A stretch of 64,000 nt of DNA from Bradyrhizobium ottawaense. Its GTDB lineage: Bacteria; Pseudomonadota; Alphaproteobacteria; Rhizobiales; Xanthobacteraceae. The position numbers were made by a program, and so were the translations under genes. This document shows positions 1-7,834 of this stretch, piece after piece. The DNA lies in the NCBI RefSeq assembly GCF_900099825.1, contig NZ_LT629693.1:1054001-1118000 (forward strand), read 5' to 3'. The notes beneath the pieces were generated by a model that searched no databases, was not told where the DNA came from, and saw only the letters and a list, made by a program, of their open reading frames with translations. Every line of letters begins with the position of its first letter. Position 1 is the stretch's first letter.

Positions 1-1346
1 ACTACTATCTCGACTACGCCTTCGACGAGATGCGCAAGCTGGTCGACACCTTCCCGAAATCCTATACCGAGCGCGTCTTCGTGGTCCGCACCTCGATCGA
101 CATGAACGTGCAGCACGCCGCCGAAGAGGCGATCGAAAACCAGCTGCGCCAGTTCGGCCGCGATTATCACGCGACGCAAGCCGCGACCGTGGTCGGCGAT
201 CTCGACGGCGGCGTTCGCGCGATGGTCGGCGGCCGCGACTATGGTGCCAGCCAGTTCAACCGCGCCGTCGACGCCTACCGCCAGCCGGGCTCGTCGTTCA
301 AGCCGTATGTCTATACGACAGCACTTCTGAACGGCTTCAAGCCGACCTCGATCGTGGTCGACGGCCCGGTCTGCATCGGCAACTGGTGCCCGCAGAACTA
401 TGGCCACTCCTATTCCGGATCGGTGACGCTGACGCAGGCCATCACTCGCTCGATCAACGTCGTTCCGGTAAAACTGTCGATTGCGCTCGGCGGCAAGTCG
501 CCGAACCCGGCCAAGGTCGGCCGTGCCAAGATCGTCGAGGTGGCGCGCCGCTTCGGCCTCACGGCGCCGCTGCCGGACACGCCGTCGTTGCCGATCGGTT
601 CCGATGAGGTCACGGTGCTCGAACACGCGGTCGCCTATGCGACCTTCCCGAACAAGGGCAAGTCGGTCAAGCCGCACGCCGTGCTGGAAGTCCGTACCGG
701 CGCCGGCGACCTGGTCTGGCGCTTCGACCGCGACGGCAAGAAGCCGGTGCAAGCCATTCCCGCGTCGGTTGCCGCCGACATGGCCGGTATGATGAGCCAC
801 GTCGTCAGCGAAGGCACTGCGCGGCGGGCCGCGCTCGACGGCATCCCGACCGCCGGCAAGACCGGCACCACCAACGCCTATCGCGATGCCTGGTTCGTCG
901 GCTACACCGGCAACTTCACCTGCGCGGTGTGGTACGGCAACGACGACTATTCGCCGACCAACCGCATGACCGGCGGCTCGCTGCCGGCACAGACCTGGCA
1001 CGACATCATGGTGGTCGCGCATCAGGGCGTCGAGGTGAAGGAAATCGCAGGCATCGGCATGGGCACGAAACTGCCGCCGGCTACCACCCCCGCCACCGTC
1101 GCGGCCAATGGTGCGCCGCGGGTGCTGGAGACCAAGCCTGGACCACCGCCGGTGCTGACGCGGCGCGGCGCGGATATCCTGGTGCGCGTCGAAAAGCTGC
1201 TCGACGACGCCGGCAAGACCGCAGGCAAGACCGCGGCCACCGAACCGGCGGCGACCAAGCCGACATCCTCCAGCGCGCTGGCCTTCCCGGAGAACTATAT
1301 CGCCGCGGCAGGCGACCAGGCTCCGCCGGCGCCGCGGAAGAACTAG
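1..1346 (+). CDS. Penicillin-binding protein 1A (class A PBP), 3' part
   Basis: The reading frame is open from the first base (frame 3), so the gene starts upstream and the glycosyltransferase domain is missing from view. What remains is the transpeptidase domain that cross-links peptidoglycan in the periplasm. All three active-site motifs of the penicillin-binding family are visible: SSFK at 291-302 with the acyl-enzyme serine, SIN near 450, and KTGT near 858. The C-terminus is a low-complexity Ala/Pro/Thr tail, as is common in rhizobial PBP1A proteins. The first in-frame ATG (30) lies inside the conserved part and is not the real start. Family assignment is firm; which PBP1 paralogue it is cannot be told. 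Confidence 0.93.
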   Translation, partial: YYLDYAFDEMRKLVDTFPKSYTERVFVVRTSIDMNVQHAAEEAIENQLRQFGRDYHATQAATVVGDLDGGVRAMVGGRDYGASQFNRAVDAYRQPGSSFKPYVYTTALLNGFKPTSIVVDGPVCIGNWCPQNYGHSYSGSVTLTQAITRSINVVPVKLSIALGGKSPNPAKVGRAKIVEVARRFGLTAPLPDTPSLPIGSDEVTVLEHAVAYATFPNKGKSVKPHAVLEVRTGAGDLVWRFDRDGKKPVQAIPASVAADMAGMMSHVVSEGTARRAALDGIPTAGKTGTTNAYRDAWFVGYTGNFTCAVWYGNDDYSPTNRMTGGSLPAQTWHDIMVVAHQGVEVKEIAGIGMGTKLPPATTPATVAANGAPRVLETKPGPPPVLTRRGADILVRVEKLLDDAGKTAGKTAATEPAATKPTSSSALAFPENYIAAAGDQAPPAPRKN

Positions 1347-1348
1347 TC

Positions 1349-1394
1349 GCATGATCCGGAAAAGTGGAAGCCGGTTTTCCGGCGAGATCATGCG
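1349..1394. repeat. Dispersed palindromic repeat, family B, copy 1
   Basis: An imperfect palindrome directly behind the PBP stop codon. Outer arms are GCATGATC/GATCATGC and inner arms CCGGAAAA/TTTTCCGG. A close relative with the same architecture lies at 63218-63262, so this is a dispersed repeat and not a dedicated terminator, though the RNA could fold. A second hairpin (ATTCCGGTT/AACCGGAAT, about 1413-1432) follows before the next gene. Confidence 0.75.
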
Positions 1395-1463
1395 CAAACA
1401 AACTAAGCACCACATTCCGGTTCAACCGGAATCGGATGCAATGGTTTTGCGGAGCACTGGGTT

Positions 1464-2042
1464 TTGCGGCTGATCTTCATCACCTTGCTGGCGCTGATTC
1501 TGGCCACCGTCGTCGGCCTCGGCTCGACCTACATGACGGCAACGCGTGGCACCGATCTCGGCACGCTCACGATCGGCGCCTGGACGGCGCGGCCGAAGAG
1601 CGGCACCGCCGATGTCGATCCCTATTCGCGCGCCTCGATTGCGCGCAGCGGCGAGTTGCCGATCGGCACCGGCGACGGCATCGCCTTCTCGGCCACGTCA
1701 GACGACAAGAAGAAGCCGCTCGACGGCCGCTGCGACATCGTCGTCAGCGGCGTGACGCCGGCGGCGCGGTTCTGGACGCTGACGCTGTTCGACCGCAAGG
1801 GACATCTGGTCGCGAATTCGCTGCAGCGCTATGGCTTCACCAGCCAGGAAATCGTCCGCGGCTCCGACGGCGCCTTCGAGATCCGCGTCGCGGCGCGCTC
1901 GCGCGCCGGCAACTGGCTGCCGACCGGCGGCATCGAGCGTTACGCGCTGATGCTGCGGCTGTACGATACGCCGGTTGGCGTGGCGACACGGACGCAGCGC
2001 GACGCGCCGATGCCCTCGATAACAACGGTGGGCTGCCCATGA
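1464..2042 (+). CDS. DUF1214 domain-containing membrane-anchored protein
   Basis: A 192-residue protein with one N-terminal hydrophobic segment (residues 2-22), followed by a DUF1214-like domain, probably exported and anchored in the inner membrane. The family has no settled biochemical role. The start is TTG; GGAG about 10 bases upstream supports it, and no in-frame ATG or GTG gives a better N-terminus. The stop overlaps the next start in an ATGA (2039-2042), so the pair is translationally coupled. DUF1214 and DUF1254 proteins occur together widely, as separate genes or fused, which fits this pair. Family call by pattern recognition only. Confidence 0.8.
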   Translation: MRLIFITLLALILATVVGLGSTYMTATRGTDLGTLTIGAWTARPKSGTADVDPYSRASIARSGELPIGTGDGIAFSATSDDKKKPLDGRCDIVVSGVTPAARFWTLTLFDRKGHLVANSLQRYGFTSQEIVRGSDGAFEIRVAARSRAGNWLPTGGIERYALMLRLYDTPVGVATRTQRDAPMPSITTVGCP

Positions 2043-2656
2043 TCCGGCTGCTGTTCACGATCATCGCAGGCGTGCTGCTCGGCGGCGTGGTGCATCTCGT
2101 CAGCGTGCTGGCGCTGCCGCGCATCGCCTCCCAGGACGCCTATTCGCGCCTGACGCCGACGACCAAGCTCAATGCGGTGACGCCGTTGCCGCTCGCCGAT
2201 CCCGCCAATTCGCCGATGCCGTTCATGGACCCGGCCTTCGCCATGGCGATCTGCCGGTACGACCTGTCGGGCGGACCGATCAAGCTCACGGTGCCGGTCA
2301 GCCAGGCCTATACGTCGGTGTCGTTCTACACCCGCAACGAAGTCGCCTATTACGCCATCAACGATCGCTCGGCCGGCCGCAAGGTGATCGAACTCGACCT
2401 GATGACGGAAGCCCAGCACAACGAACTGCCCGAGGACGAGGAAGTCACCGCCGCCGACCGGCTGATCATCGACTCGCCGACCGCAACCGGGCTGATCCTG
2501 CTGAAGGCACTCGCGCCCGAGCCCGGCCTGATGCCGCAGGCGCAGGCGACGCTCGCGGCATCGAGCTGCGCTGTGCAGACCGATGCACCGCCGCCGGTCA
2601 AACAGCCCGAGCCTGCGCCGGCGCCACCAGTCCCGGCGCAACGCGGCAGGCGCTGA
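2039..2656 (+). CDS. DUF1254 domain-containing membrane protein
   Basis: Second gene of the coupled pair, starting at the ATG of the ATGA overlap. The 205-residue product has a hydrophobic N-terminal segment (about residues 3-22), a DUF1254-like middle part and a Pro/Ala/Gln-rich tail that ends in basic residues. It is probably anchored in the inner membrane with the domain outside. The upstream extension of this frame to 1364 has non-coding composition and overlaps the DUF1214 gene, so it is rejected. Function unknown. Confidence 0.8.
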   Translation: MIRLLFTIIAGVLLGGVVHLVSVLALPRIASQDAYSRLTPTTKLNAVTPLPLADPANSPMPFMDPAFAMAICRYDLSGGPIKLTVPVSQAYTSVSFYTRNEVAYYAINDRSAGRKVIELDLMTEAQHNELPEDEEVTAADRLIIDSPTATGLILLKALAPEPGLMPQAQATLAASSCAVQTDAPPPVKQPEPAPAPPVPAQRGRR

Positions 2657-2662
2657 TTCTTT

Positions 2663-2743
2663 TGTTTGACGCGTTTTCGTTACGCGAACCGGTACCCACC
2701 CACGGATCAAGTCCGAGGGCATGCTTCGCTCGAAAGCGCTATG
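2663..2743. repeat. Dispersed intergenic repeat, family A, copy 1
   Basis: Begins with TTTGACGCGTTTTC, then ACGCGAACCGG, a GGATCAAGTCCG block and a TTCGCT..GAAA..GCT end. The same blocks in the same order occur at 14486-14561. It fills the gap between DUF1254 and the convergent MBL gene and touches the end of the latter. Such elements are numerous in Bradyrhizobium chromosomes; no coding function is apparent. Confidence 0.7.
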
Positions 2744-3573
2744 GATGCACCAAGCCGCACCGGCAACGCTCGTAGTCCACGGGATCGTGGCTGCTGAAGA
2801 TCGTAACGGTGTCGCCTTGCGTTGCCTTCAGCGTCCGCAGCCGTTCCTGATTTTCGATCCGCATCGCGCGATCCATATCGGCACGGCGCTGAAACAGCCC
2901 GAGCACCAGCGGCATCTTCGGCCTAGCTTCAATCTGGCCATGGAAGAAGTAGGCGTCGCCGGCGTGCAACAGCCATTTGTCCTTGGTGCGCACGGCGATG
3001 CCGCAATGGCCGAGTGTATGCCCGGGCAACGGGATCATCAAAATATCAGGCTCGCGATCGCCGAGCGCACGCACGCCCTTGAAGCCGAACCAGTCTTCAC
3101 CGCCCTCCCCGTAGAACGCCCATTGCGGACCATGCTTCCATTGGTCGGTGATGTAGCGGCCCTTCGGCGCCGGTGTCCGATGCGACACCGCCATGTCGTG
3201 CTCGCGGCGATCGACATGCACCTTGGCGTCAGGAAAGTCCGGAATGCCGCCGGCATGATCGCGGTCGAGATGCGTCAGCAGCAGATGCCGCACATCCGAC
3301 GGGGAATAGCCGAGCGCCTTGACCTGCTGAACCGCGGTCTCGGCGGGGTCGAGCCGGGGCGTGGTCTGTCGCACCCATTTCGGTCCGAGCCGCGGCGGGT
3401 TGGCGATATCGTCGAGCCCGATGCCGGTATCGACCAGCGCCAGCCCGTCATTGGTCTCGATCAGCAGGCAGTGGCACACCATGCGCGCCCGCTGAAAAAT
3501 ACTGCCGGTGCCGTTCACCAGCCGCCGGCCGATCGGGGCACATGGTGCCGGTGTTGAGATGGTGGACGCGCAT
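2739..3573 (-). CDS. MBL-fold metallo-hydrolase with apparent N-terminal frameshift
   Basis: A metallo-beta-lactamase-fold hydrolase with the metal site THLDRDHAGG and a second histidine in LPGHTLGH. The layout resembles the lactonase-like group, but the substrate is unknown. The expected family N-terminus (MRVHHLNTGTMCP) is encoded from the ATG at 3571-3573 but sits one frame off from the rest of the protein. The switch falls at a run of four G on the + strand (3535-3538), where one extra base would explain it. The 835-base span is therefore not a multiple of three. Without the shift, translation could only begin at a TTG (3593) with an unrelated N-terminus. Either a young inactivating mutation or a sequencing error. 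It is divergent from the LysR gene, a probable regulator. Confidence 0.75.
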
Positions 3574-3624
3574 GACGAACTCCCTGGCTGCAATCAGGCG
3601 TCCTGCTTGCCATTCGCCATGTCA

Positions 3625-3664
3625 TAGGTAAAATATTGATATCTGATAGTATCGATAGTAAATA
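3625..3664. promoter_or_regulatory. Candidate LysR operator between MBL and LysR genes
   Basis: The 94-base divergent gap is AT-rich in contrast to its surroundings and holds several TATC/GATA half-sites close together (TGATATC, TGATAG, TATCGATAG). LysR regulators commonly bind such divergent gaps. The position is suggestive but no single T-N11-A box stands out. Confidence 0.35.
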
Positions 3665-3667
3665 ACT

Positions 3668-4531
3668 ATGGATATCCGCGAGCTCCGTTACTTCGCCGCC
3701 GTGTTCAGCGAGCGCAACCTGACGGCGGCGGCGAAACGCTGCTTCATCTCGCAGCCTTCGATCTCGGCCGCGATCACCCATCTGGAAGCCGAGCTCGGCA
3801 CCACGCTGTTCGTCCGCCACAAGAAGGGCATGTCGCCGACCGCATCGGCCGAGCAATTTCATGCGGCCGCCCGCCGCATCATCGACGAGGCGGACGCCGC
3901 CAAAAATCTGTTCCGGAAGCCGTCGACGCGACACGCGCTGACGCTCGGCCTGATGCGCACGCTCGACATGCCCCGAACCATCGCCTTGCTGAAGCCGTTG
4001 ACCGGCATATCCGACATCGCGCTCCGCCTCGTCGGCATCAACGAGGCCGCCGACGCGCGGATCATTTCGAAGAACATCCTCAAGCCGGGCGAGCACTTCG
4101 TTCCGCTCTGGGTCGAGCGCTATGTCGCGGCGCTGCCGCCATCGCATCCGCTGACACTGAAGGAACGGCTGCGCACGTCCGACCTGGCCGGTGTCGCCAT
4201 GATCGACCGCTGCCATTGCGAGCAGAGCGAATTCTTCGGCCGCGCGGCGTCGTCGCCGCGTCAACCAGTTGCGGCGATCGCGGAGTCGGAAGATTGGGCG
4301 ATGGCTTTGGTGGCGGCCGGTGTCGGCATCGCCATCGTCCCGGAAGGCGTGGCGCGCGGCCGTGCGGATGTCGCCGTGCGCGAGATCGACGTCGACGTGA
4401 AGCGCCAGGTCGGCCTCGCCTACAGCGCGGCGCGGCCGCTGCCGGAGGCGCTGCAGAACTTTATCGCGCAGCTAAGGCCACGGCGGCCCAAGATCCGTCG
4501 AGCCAAGACGATCGGAAAAGCGAGACGTTAG
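3668..4531 (+). CDS. LysR family transcriptional regulator
   Basis: A 287-residue LysR-type activator/repressor. The N-terminal winged helix-turn-helix shows the typical LRYFAAVFSERNLTAAA start and the PSISAAITHLEAELGTTLF recognition region (residues 4-50). The rest is the effector-binding fold, with a basic tail. It is transcribed away from the MBL hydrolase, so by the usual LysR arrangement it probably controls that gene and itself. The inducer cannot be deduced. Its stop codon overlaps the end of the convergent lipoprotein gene by four bases. Confidence 0.9.
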   Translation: MDIRELRYFAAVFSERNLTAAAKRCFISQPSISAAITHLEAELGTTLFVRHKKGMSPTASAEQFHAAARRIIDEADAAKNLFRKPSTRHALTLGLMRTLDMPRTIALLKPLTGISDIALRLVGINEAADARIISKNILKPGEHFVPLWVERYVAALPPSHPLTLKERLRTSDLAGVAMIDRCHCEQSEFFGRAASSPRQPVAAIAESEDWAMALVAAGVGIAIVPEGVARGRADVAVREIDVDVKRQVGLAYSAARPLPEALQNFIAQLRPRRPKIRRAKTIGKARR

Positions 4532-5313
4532 CCCTTCACCGTCACCGCGCGCCCGAGCACCGGCTGCGCGGCGACCGGCGGATTGGCGGTTTGGGCGGCG
4601 AGCTCGCCGATCAGCCGGTCGGCGTCGGCGGCGATGTTGTCCGGTGTCTGGATCACCAGCCGCTCCAGCGCCCAGCGATAGGACGAGATCCGCCGCTCCA
4701 GGCATTGCTGGACCCATTGCACGATCAGTGTGTTCTCTTCCATGCGGGCGACCGCATCGGCCTGTTCGCGCGCCGACAGTTCCGACACCATTTTCAGGCT
4801 GGCATTGCGCTTGCGGTCGAGTTCGATGACGCGCGACGCCGTGGCGAAGAACGGCTCGAACCGGGTAATGTCGTTGCGAACGTCCTCGATCAATTGCTGA
4901 TAGCGCGAGGTGTGCGAGCGGTGCGGCTCGTCGATCAGAGCGCGCCCATAGGTGGTGCGGTCGAACACCACCTTCTGCCGCCAGGGCGAGGGCAGCGGCT
5001 GGTAATCGCCGAACACGCTCTTCCAGGCGGGGCGCGAATGGGGCGGCTCGATCAGGGGAAACGCGAAGTCGCGGAGCTGGCGTTCGTTCTCGGTGAGCTG
5101 GAACTGCGACGGCGTCATCCCGACGCTTCCGGTTGCCTCCGCCCCGAGCCAGCGATGCATGTCGTCGTTGCGGAAATCGCCCCGGGTGCGGCCGAAATCG
5201 CCGCCGCTGCAGCCGCCAAGGAGGCTGCCAAGGGCCACGCTCACCGCCAGCAGCATGAGAGCCGGGTGTGACCGAATCCCGGCGATCCGGGTCGGATGGG
5301 GCATCTCCGGCAT
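4528..5313 (-). CDS. Conserved hypothetical lipoprotein
   Basis: A 261-residue protein with a hydrophobic N-terminal segment ending in the lipobox LGGC (about residues 32-35), so it is probably lipid-modified and held at the membrane facing the periplasm. The mature part is mostly helical and charged, without a motif I recognise. It lies 15 bases downstream of the small gene at 5329-5529 on the same strand, which suggests co-transcription. The gene ends in a short convergent overlap with the LysR gene. Confidence 0.75.
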   Translation of the reverse strand: MPEMPHPTRIAGIRSHPALMLLAVSVALGSLLGGCSGGDFGRTRGDFRNDDMHRWLGAEATGSVGMTPSQFQLTENERQLRDFAFPLIEPPHSRPAWKSVFGDYQPLPSPWRQKVVFDRTTYGRALIDEPHRSHTSRYQQLIEDVRNDITRFEPFFATASRVIELDRKRNASLKMVSELSAREQADAVARMEENTLIVQWVQQCLERRISSYRWALERLVIQTPDNIAADADRLIGELAAQTANPPVAAQPVLGRAVTVKG

Positions 5314-5328
5314 TTCAAACGTCCGTTG

Positions 5329-5529
5329 TCAGGGGCGCCGACGGCGACGGCGTCCGGGGGCTGTACCTTCTTCCGGGCCGCGTCCGTCGCCGGTCTCGCC
5401 GGCGTCGCGTTCGATCCGGACCACAGGAAGGATCAGTACGGTTCCCAGGCCATCGCGTGGAGCGCCATCCATGCTTGAGCCCAGCCGCCGCGTAACCGCA
5501 TCTGCCGGGAATTCAATGATGGTACCCAT
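5329..5529 (-). CDS. Small conserved protein with basic C-terminus
   Basis: A 66-residue protein beginning MGTIIEFPADA and ending in a run of arginines after an acidic Gly/Glu stretch. I recall similar short proteins in Bradyrhizobium but know no function. The ATG at 5529 is preferred over upstream in-frame starts because the recognisable sequence begins there. The region upstream (5530-5766) carries two CtrA-like boxes, shared with the divergent DUF2336 gene, so this gene may be cell-cycle regulated. Confidence 0.6.
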   Translation of the reverse strand: MGTIIEFPADAVTRRLGSSMDGAPRDGLGTVLILPVVRIERDAGETGDGRGPEEGTAPGRRRRRRP

Positions 5530-5600
5530 GTTGGTTCTCTCTGGTTGCCGCGCGGACATGATTTGGCCGGCGACATGCGATCATTAAGAACAAGGTATGG

Positions 5601-5615
5601 TTAATGGCTTCTTAA
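5601..5615. promoter_or_regulatory. Candidate CtrA binding box 1
   Basis: Exact match to the alphaproteobacterial CtrA consensus TTAA-N7-TTAA (TTAA TGGCTTC TTAA). It lies about 70 bases upstream of the small gene on the minus strand and 150 bases upstream of the DUF2336 gene. A second exact box is 86 bases further on, which makes chance less likely in GC-rich DNA. Confidence 0.6.
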
Positions 5616-5701
5616 TTTGCGATGGCGCCCCACCGACGAACCCGCGCTGTGTCTCATTCGACACCCGCAAAATTCACGCATTATTTCACAGGTTGTTTTC
5701 C

Positions 5702-5716
5702 TTAACCGGCTCTTAA
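5702..5716. promoter_or_regulatory. Candidate CtrA binding box 2
   Basis: Second exact TTAA-N7-TTAA (TTAA CCGGCTC TTAA), 50 bases upstream of the DUF2336 start, a position typical of CtrA-controlled promoters. Known consensus, inferred role. Confidence 0.6.
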
Positions 5717-5766
5717 AGCGCCGCGCGTAGGCTTTCGCGAAGGATGACCGAAGTCGCGTACCTGAC

Positions 5767-6744
5767 ATGACCGCAGCTCCATTATTTCCGGGTTTCGACG
5801 GGCTGATGACGCTCTCGCGTCGCGAGGGCGTCGATATTCGCCCGACCTTGCTGCGCGTGCTGACCGACCTCTACGTACAGGCGAGCGCCCATTCCTCCGA
5901 CGAGGAGCGGCAGTTCGTCGAACTGACCTCCCGCCTGATCGATCAGGTCGACGACGCCACGCGCGCGGCGGTGCGGGCGCGGCTGTCGGTCTATCCCGCG
6001 ACGCCTGCCGAAATCATGGACAAGCTCGGACTGCGGCGTTCGCATCCCGCCCAGATCGCGCCGGTCGCATCATCCATCGCCACGGCCGCACCGGAAGCCG
6101 CGCCGGTGAAGGCGCCGACGGAGGCGCAACTACGAATGGCGTCCAACCTGTCGATGCGGCCGAACGATGCCGCCGAAATCAGCGACATGTTCTTCGCCGC
6201 CGGCGCCAGCGAACGCGCGCTGATCCTGCACAATCTCTCCGACACGCCGCTGAAGGCCTCGGCCCGGATACCTGCCGCCCGCGCCACGCGCGCCATCCAG
6301 ATACTGGAGATGGCCGCGTACGCCCAGGATGCCGAAAGTTTTGCGCTCGAGATCGGCGAGGCCCTGATCCTGCCGGCGCGGATCGCGACCCAGGTGGTCA
6401 ACGATCCCGGCGGCGAGCCATTGGCTTGCGCGGCCCGTGCCCTGGACATGCCGAGTGCGGCGTTCCAGCGCGTGCTGATGTTCCTCAATCCCGAATTCGG
6501 CTCGTCCGTGAACAACGTCTATCGGCTGTCGCGGCTCTACGACCGGCTCACCGAACGATCCGCGCTGGTGATGCTGGCGGCGTGGCGCGGCTCGACCATG
6601 GCGGTGACCCGCGCCAAATACCGCCCCGCGCTGTACGACGACGAGCGAAACCGCGCCCGCGTCACCACGCCCCAGACGCGTCCGGCCGTGCAGCCCGGCA
6701 GCGCGCCGGGCATCCGTACCGGCACCGACGGTTCGAAGCGCTAG
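5767..6744 (+). CDS. DUF2336 domain-containing protein
   Basis: A 325-residue, largely helical protein of the DUF2336 family, which is confined mainly to alphaproteobacteria and has HEAT-like helical repeats. There is no signal peptide or membrane segment, so it is cytoplasmic. The tail after about residue 290 is basic and proline-rich. The biochemical role is unknown. The two CtrA boxes upstream suggest cell-cycle control. A second, longer family member lies at 54679-55785. It converges on the kinase operon with only five bases between the genes. Confidence 0.82.
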   Translation: MTAAPLFPGFDGLMTLSRREGVDIRPTLLRVLTDLYVQASAHSSDEERQFVELTSRLIDQVDDATRAAVRARLSVYPATPAEIMDKLGLRRSHPAQIAPVASSIATAAPEAAPVKAPTEAQLRMASNLSMRPNDAAEISDMFFAAGASERALILHNLSDTPLKASARIPAARATRAIQILEMAAYAQDAESFALEIGEALILPARIATQVVNDPGGEPLACAARALDMPSAAFQRVLMFLNPEFGSSVNNVYRLSRLYDRLTERSALVMLAAWRGSTMAVTRAKYRPALYDDERNRARVTTPQTRPAVQPGSAPGIRTGTDGSKR

Positions 6745-6749
6745 ACCGT

Positions 6750-7094
6750 TTAGCCCTTCGCCAGATCCAGAAAATGCCGCCCCGCCCGGTCTTCGGTCTC
6801 GACGATCCAGACGTCAGGATCGAAACGGATTTCCTTGGCGAGACGTTCTTCGACGGCCTGCTCCGGCACCGGCTGCGGGGAAGCGGACGTGAAGATACGC
6901 TCGGTCGGCCGGCTCTCGTCATAAACTGTCTGCGGCGCGGGCGCATACAGCATGGCATTGCCGTCGAGCGTGGCCACCTTGACGAACACCGCGCCGGCCT
7001 CTTCGGCGCCGCGCCTGCGCACGGCGCCGAATACGCCCTCGGTCTGGCAGCGGCGCAGATAGGCGGCCACCCATATGGCAGATTTCAATCGCAT
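6750..7094 (-). CDS. DUF1491 family protein
   Basis: A 114-residue protein of the alphaproteobacterial DUF1491 family. It has an N-terminal AAYLRRCQ block, a central beta-rich part (FVKVATLDGNAMLYAP) and a conserved DPDVWIVETEDRAG stretch near the end. Small and soluble; no function is known. It is the last gene of the apparent operon histidine kinase - peptidoglycan-binding protein - DUF1491, with 35 bases to the preceding gene. Confidence 0.85.
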   Translation of the reverse strand: MRLKSAIWVAAYLRRCQTEGVFGAVRRRGAEEAGAVFVKVATLDGNAMLYAPAPQTVYDESRPTERIFTSASPQPVPEQAVEERLAKEIRFDPDVWIVETEDRAGRHFLDLAKG

Positions 7095-7129
7095 CGTGGC
7101 GACGGTATAGGCCAGCAGTCGAGTGGAAG

Positions 7130-7834
7130 CTAGTCGATCGGGTGTCCGGTCATCGCGGTGAGTTCGCGCACCAGGCGATCGGACATCTGACCGGTCACCG
7201 GGAGCTTGCGCGCGTGCTCGAACTTCAAGATCGCGGCCTGGGTATCGGCGCCGACGGCGCCGGTCGGCTTCAACTGGCCGTAGCCATATTGGGTCAGCGC
7301 GCGTTGCACCGCTGCGACACGCCGCGCGCCTGCGGTTTGCGCAGGTGCCGGGATCGGCGCCGGCGGCCGCATCACATTGGCAGGCGCCGCGGCCGGCGCG
7401 CTGGTCGACTTGACCACGAGATTGGTCATGGCATCGGCGTTCTTGGCATCGGCGTTCTTGTCGGCGCCCCTGGGTTCGGCGGGCTTTACTTCGACCGGCT
7501 TTGATTCGACCGGTTCGGATTCAACCGGCTTGGCGGCGAGTTCGACCGGTCGCGGACGCGGCAACGGGCTTGCGGCGGCAGGTTGCGGCGCCGGCAAGTT
7601 CACGACGGTGCCGCCGAACATCGGCGACGGATGACGGCCGGCCTGCAGGAACAACGCGTTGGTGAAGATGGCGCATATGGCGGCGGCGGCCAGCAAGCCC
7701 GCGACCATGTCTTTGGGGCTGTGCAGGAGCACGCGCATGATAAGGCCGCGCTCGTCCTCGGCCTCGATCGCAACCGCCTTGGCGCCGCGGCGGCGGCGCG
7801 GCATATCTTCATCGTCGTCAATACGTCTAGGCAC
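7130..7834 (-). CDS. Peptidoglycan-binding domain membrane protein
   Basis: A 234-residue bitopic protein. It has a charged cytoplasmic N-terminus (residues 1-40), one membrane segment (about 45-66), a long Pro/Ala/Glu linker and a C-terminal PG_binding_1 domain (about 165-230, with VQRALTQYGYG and ILKFEHARKLPVTG). It should bind the cell wall from the inner membrane. The GTG start at 7834 is supported by a good AGGTGA eight bases before it. The start overlaps the end of the kinase gene by eight bases, which points to translational coupling and to a joint role in envelope or cell-cycle signalling. Confidence 0.85.
   Translation of the reverse strand: MPRRIDDDEDMPRRRRGAKAVAIEAEDERGLIMRVLLHSPKDMVAGLLAAAAICAIFTNALFLQAGRHPSPMFGGTVVNLPAPQPAAASPLPRPRPVELAAKPVESEPVESKPVEVKPAEPRGADKNADAKNADAMTNLVVKSTSAPAAAPANVMRPPAPIPAPAQTAGARRVAAVQRALTQYGYGQLKPTGAVGADTQAAILKFEHARKLPVTGQMSDRLVRELTAMTGHPID

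Noticed and set aside
5601..5716. Possible replication origin suggested by TTAA-rich DNA
   Set aside because: No DnaA-box cluster or origin-type genes nearby; the spacing fits CtrA boxes much better.
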